5,806 nt of DNA. It comes from an uncultured Terriglobales bacterium. GTDB lineage: Bacteria; Acidobacteriota; Terriglobia; Terriglobales; Acidobacteriaceae. Below, piece by piece: positions 5,718 to 5,806 of the stretch (the first letter of the stretch is position 1; every line of letters starts with the position of its first letter). The notes beneath the pieces are model-generated. The model saw only the letters and a program-made list of their open reading frames with translations. It was not told the origin of the DNA and made no database searches. The stretch is from contig CATPBY010000349.1 of assembly GCA_955652845.1 (NCBI GenBank), positions 1 through 5,806 on the forward strand, read 5' to 3'. The position numbers were made by a program, and so were the translations under genes.

Positions 5718-5806
5718 ATGCCTGTAAGAGTTTCAGCTTCGATCTCTCCCCGCATACGATTTCTGCCCATCAATCCCGAATATACCATGAGTCGCGCCAT
5801 CAACGC
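5718..5806 (+). CDS. Possible start of a divergent gene running off the right edge (unrecognised)
   Basis: A plus-strand frame is open from 5607 to the window end, and its first ATG is at 5718, with a second in-frame ATG at 5787 (MSRAIN). Around the second Met the translation reads RIRFLPINPEYTMSRAIN, which has a protein-like composition, and third positions become richer in C toward the edge. No Shine-Dalgarno precedes either ATG. I do not recognise the product from so few residues. Minus-strand frames here are also open to the edge (to a stop at 5692-5690, and in another frame to 5735-5733), so the tail of an upstream minus-strand gene is an equally fair reading. Confidence 0.2.
   Translation, partial: MPVRVSASISPRIRFLPINPEYTMSRAIN

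Noticed and set aside
4005..5806. A thiazole/oxazole-modified peptide (RiPP) gene cluster
   Set aside because: The SagB-type enzyme alone is not enough. I found no YcaO-like gene, no short Cys/Ser/Thr-rich precursor frame with a ribosome site, and no transporter in the window.

Overview
The window reads as bacterial chromosome of moderate GC content (mid-50s percent by eye). It carries a complete dTDP-L-rhamnose (rml/rfb) operon between the tail of a large beta-propeller type protein and a SagB/ThcOx-type oxidoreductase. An Acidobacteriota-like soil bacterium is my best guess. It rests mainly on the left-edge fragment, whose 'VKMDPRVKTS' segment resembles the C-terminus of the sortilin/VPS10 (BNR-repeat) 'glycosyl hydrolase' proteins abundant in that phylum. 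Nothing in the window proves the taxon.

Layout. (1) 1-456, plus strand: the 3' end of a gene that enters from the left. (2) 457-3906, minus strand: four tightly spaced genes in transcription order rfbB, rfbA, rfbC, rfbD, with gaps of 27, 31 and 20 bases, surely one operon. Together they make dTDP-L-rhamnose from glucose-1-phosphate and dTTP: RfbA makes dTDP-glucose, RfbB dehydrates it to the 4-keto-6-deoxy sugar, RfbC epimerises it at C3 and C5, and RfbD reduces the 4-keto group. No rhamnosyltransferase or polysaccharide exporter is in view, so the final acceptor (O-antigen, exopolysaccharide, glycoprotein or glycolipid) cannot be told. (3) 3907-4004: a 98-base gap with a candidate operon promoter and a hairpin touching the rfbB start. 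(4) 4005-5564, minus strand: a 519-residue tandem nitroreductase-fold protein of the SagB/ThcOx/McbC group. (5) 5565-5806: an upstream region with an inverted repeat, a dense cluster of GATC sites and a possible divergent gene start at the right edge.

The rhamnose genes are ordinary. The less ordinary items are the two-domain SagB-like protein, whose halves keep different parts of the active-site signature and which has no visible RiPP partner; the inverted repeat centred on its likely -10 region; and the zero-base convergent junction at 456/457. I see no rRNA, tRNA, CRISPR array, insertion sequence or strong intrinsic terminator.
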